From CAVPNY01 sp963706905 (GTDB lineage: Bacteria > Chloroflexota > Anaerolineae > Anaerolineales > UBA4823): a stretch of DNA of 64,000 nucleotides. Under the pieces are notes generated by a model. The model had not been told where the DNA came from and ran no database searches. It was given only the letters and a program-made list of their open reading frames with translations. This document shows, piece after piece, positions 61,503-64,000 of the stretch. Location of the stretch: positions 62,001-126,000 of the forward strand of contig CAVPNY010000014.1 of the NCBI GenBank assembly GCA_963706905.1. Reading direction: 5' to 3'. The position numbers were made by a program, and so were the translations under genes. Every line of letters begins with the position of its first letter. Within the stretch, counting starts at the first letter, position 1.

Positions 61503-63188
61503 CTAGCGCAATCTTTTCAAAGCCAGGTAACCCCCGATCAATAAGACAATAACACCGGCTGCCATGAGTATGATCGAAATCTGTCCATTGCCTGTAGGCT
61601 CTGTGGTTGAGAGCAGGACTGTTGGGGAGGGTAGGGGTTGGGACGTCGCGGTTGGCGCTGAGGTCGGTGCCAGGGTGGGATTCCGGGTTGGCGCTAGAGT
61701 TGGTTTCAGGGTTGGCGCGCGGGACGGGGAGGGTAGCGGCGTCATTGTCGCTTTGACTTCTACAGTTTGGGTAGCCTGCTCCCCTGTAGCCGTTGGAACT
61801 GGAGCGATCCTTTTCACCCATTCGGTGATGTATTCCGCTGGGGGCAAATCCATACCAAACATAGGTACGAAATAGTCTGCTTTAGGCGACGCAGGCTGGG
61901 CAGCCTCGAGCTCTTGCCCGATCTTCAGCTCGTCCAGAACAGGCTGAAGCTTCTCCGCCGAAGCGTTGTTTGGTAGTCCTGAAAGATATAAGACGGCTAA
62001 ACCATAGTGCGGCGCGGCGTCGTCCGGCAGGAGACGGGCTGCTGCCTGGCAGGCCTGCACAGCCACTGATAAATCGGAAGATTTGTCCATATTCAATCTG
62101 TAGTAGATCGCGCAAAGGTCCAACCAGGCCGGCCCATCGCTGGGTGTGGTCTCGGACAGCAGGCTGGCTGCTTCCTGGCAAGCCTTCACACCCAATGGCG
62201 GGAAAATCTCGCCAAAACCAGGGTTCTTGTGCCAACCACTGTAACTCAACCCGTAGTAAGTTCCGCAAAGCCTCACCCAGGCCTGACCATCCTTAGGACT
62301 GCCCTTGACAGCAACCTGGGCAGCCTTCAGATGCTCCCAGGGTACTGGCTGCATCAGCGATATAGAAAAATCGTTAGCCGGGCCTGGCTCAAAGTTCTCC
62401 CAAGACCAGCGCACCCGGCCTCCATCAACGATGCCGCCTTGCGGCATCTTCACAATCGTCTGCGGTGAGACCGGGTAGGGCAGATTGACCTCCAGCACAG
62501 CTTTGCCGATCGGCCCTGCCCAGCCAGCTCCCGTCTGAAAAATATAGCCGAATTCCATGATCAGGCCTTTCCACTTGGCCTCCGGTCTCTGCGCTGGTAA
62601 CATATAGCTGACCTTGATAACAGTTTTTTCTTTTGCCGGGAAGGTGACCGGGAAGCTTGCCCACGGAAGTGGGGGTCTCTCCTCTCCTTTCGGGTTCGGC
62701 AGATCGCTCACCTGGTAATCGACTGGCTTTCCTTTCACTATTATCTGAAATCGTTGGATGGCCGGGACAATCGCATCGGGATGATTTAGCCATCGGTCGT
62801 CTTCCAGGGCTAAAGCCAGCGGGAACCAGACGGTTGTGCTCACCTTCTCATTGGTGGGATTCCACATCGTAAAGTCAGCTTCCACTTCTGCAACAGCCGG
62901 GAACCAGACATCAAAACCGTACCCGGCCGCGTCCCAGGCGACCACGTTGTTATCTGCTTCCGTCGCTTCGCGCACGTTGAGGATCACTTTCTCAGCCTGC
63001 ATTTCGATGGGGGTCTTATATTCCGGCTTCAGACTGCTGCCTGCCGGCAAGATCGGCTCCGGACCTACATCTGCCTGAGCAGGGACCACAAACACCAACG
63101 CGTTGAAAATACTCGCCAATCCCAGGCTGCAGCCGATTGCCCAGGCAACCACTATCCCACGCATGTTTTTTCGAAAGGTCTCGTTCAT
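61503..63188 (-). CDS. Secreted TPR-containing protein with C-terminal anchor
   Basis: 561 residues from ATG 63188 (AAGGAA before it; the frame is open further upstream without a site). Signal peptide ending ...VFVVPAQADVG, a DUF4424-like beta domain (AAGYGFDVWFPAVAEVEADF, MWNPTNEKVSTTVWFPLAL), TPR-like helices with CQEAASLL and VQACQAAARLLPDDAAPHYG, a long Pro/Thr linker and a final helix (IILMAAGVIVLLIGGYLALK) with basic end. Thus a wall- or membrane-tethered extracellular protein. First gene of a two-gene operon with the 60039 lipoprotein. Confidence 0.78.
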   Translation of the reverse strand: MNETFRKNMRGIVVAWAIGCSLGLASIFNALVFVVPAQADVGPEPILPAGSSLKPEYKTPIEMQAEKVILNVREATEADNNVVAWDAAGYGFDVWFPAVAEVEADFTMWNPTNEKVSTTVWFPLALALEDDRWLNHPDAIVPAIQRFQIIVKGKPVDYQVSDLPNPKGEERPPLPWASFPVTFPAKEKTVIKVSYMLPAQRPEAKWKGLIMEFGYIFQTGAGWAGPIGKAVLEVNLPYPVSPQTIVKMPQGGIVDGGRVRWSWENFEPGPANDFSISLMQPVPWEHLKAAQVAVKGSPKDGQAWVRLCGTYYGLSYSGWHKNPGFGEIFPPLGVKACQEAASLLSETTPSDGPAWLDLCAIYYRLNMDKSSDLSVAVQACQAAARLLPDDAAPHYGLAVLYLSGLPNNASAEKLQPVLDELKIGQELEAAQPASPKADYFVPMFGMDLPPAEYITEWVKRIAPVPTATGEQATQTVEVKATMTPLPSPSRAPTLKPTLAPTRNPTLAPTSAPTATSQPLPSPTVLLSTTEPTGNGQISIILMAAGVIVLLIGGYLALKRLR

Positions 63189-63460
63189 TGGGTATTTCCT
63201 TCGATTTGTCCCCTTCGCTTCAGCACCAGGAAGATTACTTCGGGTGCATGTCCCATCATCATTTCGTCCACCACAAGCTAGAGCGCTTCCCGTGAGGGGT
63301 GCTGCAAATGTACTGATCGCTACAACATGGCTCATCCAAAATGAGGCGCGAAGCCGCCCGGTAGGTGGTAACCCTCCCTCGAAAATGGCTGGATGAGACG
63401 GTTTATCTATCTATAAAATACACTTATATTTCAAAAAGTCAAATGTTTGGGAATGGATTT

Positions 63461-63778
63461 TTACTTAATAAATATCTCCCTAGCGAACGCCCCTTCGATC
63501 ACCCTCACCGCTGCCCTCAACCCCCTGCTCAGCCCGGATCTGTTCCCCCAGACTGGCAGCTGCCTCCCGCAGCTTTTTTGATTGCACAAGCTCAACCAGA
63601 GAAGCTGCCAGTCCCTTTGCCTCCAGCTTCGTCCTCCGGATGGGCTGTGGTCCCACTCCCAATTCAAACACCTGCTGCCCCAGTAGAACTGGTCGGCGAT
63701 ATGCTGGATGACCAGCGTCGGAAGGCCGGCGCGCAGAGCGGACACTGAGCTTGTCGAAGTGACAGTCGAAGCGCGCAT
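63461..63778 (-). pseudogene. C-terminal remnant of a family 1 glycosyltransferase
   Basis: Three minus-strand frames in turn carry GLPTLVIQHIADQFYWGSR, then FELGVGPQPIRRTKLEAKGL with LREAAASLGEQIRAEQG, then AVRVIEGAFAREIF. Together this is the nucleotide-sugar-binding C-terminus of a sterol-glucosyltransferase-like enzyme, with at least two frame changes. The N-terminal domain is missing, and a short inverted CTTCGAC/GTCGAAG string lies at the cut end (63756-63775). Confidence 0.7.
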
Positions 63779-63793
63779 GGCCTACGCTTCATC

Positions 63794-64000
63794 TCAGTCA
63801 GCTTTAACCGCCCTCACACACATAAACCCTGGACTCCGGCTCAACTCCGCGAAATCTTCAGGATCCTTCTGGCGGAACTCCTCCGTGGGCAGCGGTTCCA
63901 GGATGTGTTCCAGGATGAAACCTGCCCGGATCAGCGGGTTGATCACCGCGCTCATCGGACGCCGGTACGAAGGCACCTGCACAGGTTCACCAAATCCATT
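63794..64000 (-). CDS. C-terminus of a methyltransferase, 5' part beyond window edge
   Basis: The last 68 codons are open to the right edge. The segment VPSYRRPMSAVINPLIRAGF, ILEPLPTEEFRQKDPEDFAE and SPGFMCVRA matches the end of class I methyltransferases of the UbiE/methyltransf_11 group. The catalytic part is outside the window. Confidence 0.75.
   Translation of the reverse strand, partial: NGFGEPVQVPSYRRPMSAVINPLIRAGFILEHILEPLPTEEFRQKDPEDFAELSRSPGFMCVRAVKAD

Overview
The window looks like chromosomal DNA of a Chloroflexota bacterium, most likely of Anaerolineae type. This is inferred from gene content: many secreted or lipid-anchored beta-propeller proteins, Thr/Pro-rich linkers, an NBR1-Ig lipoprotein, FAS1 repeats, LVIVD repeats, short Tyr-Leu-Pro C-terminal tails on exported proteins, and mid-to-high G+C. 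I saw no rRNA, tRNA, CRISPR array, phage gene or transposase. It is mostly a set of small accessory transcription units, not a housekeeping block.

Left part (1-14 kb, almost all minus strand). A P1B metal ATPase (cut by the left edge) with its ArsR/SmtB repressor and a perfect palindromic operator; a cupin; an operon coding for a propeller lipoprotein, a Tat-exported DUF362 lipoprotein, a six-cluster polyferredoxin that looks like a NapH-NapG fusion, and a small membrane protein; two tandem paralogous BNR/Asp-box propeller proteins; then a run of a membrane protein, a CPBP remnant, a nitroreductase and an ICMT-like methyltransferase.

Middle part (14-32 kb). A duplicated-domain membrane protein, an acyl-CoA dehydrogenase-like enzyme, a diguanylate cyclase, a chimeric pseudogene, DUF3788, an alpha/beta hydrolase, a DinB remnant, an 18-residue-repeat coiled-coil protein, an NBR1-Ig lipoprotein, a class C beta-lactamase-fold hydrolase, DUF998, CPBP and DfsB-like genes, a VOC protein, and two secreted proteins preceded by copies of one ~265 bp direct repeat, one of which is an LVIVD propeller.

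Right part (32-64 kb). A NarL-type two-component pair; three genes preceded by copies of one ~115 bp leader (a novel repeat protein, a serine hydrolase, a polytopic membrane protein); two methyltransferases; an Ntn-hydrolase/membrane fusion; DUF1801 proteins; a P2A Ca2+ ATPase; FMN reductase; a triple-FAS1 lipoprotein; divergent clusters of tiny membrane proteins; a short UvrA paralogue; CoA-binding, flavodoxin and SDR proteins; an M32 carboxypeptidase; and lipoproteins.

Two themes run through the window. First, at least eight otherwise good genes carry a single frameshift and at least four others have lost their middle, so either the assembly has indel errors, or the region is decaying, or both. 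Second, several families of dispersed palindromes and duplicated leaders sit between genes, and one palindrome lies exactly at a deletion junction.
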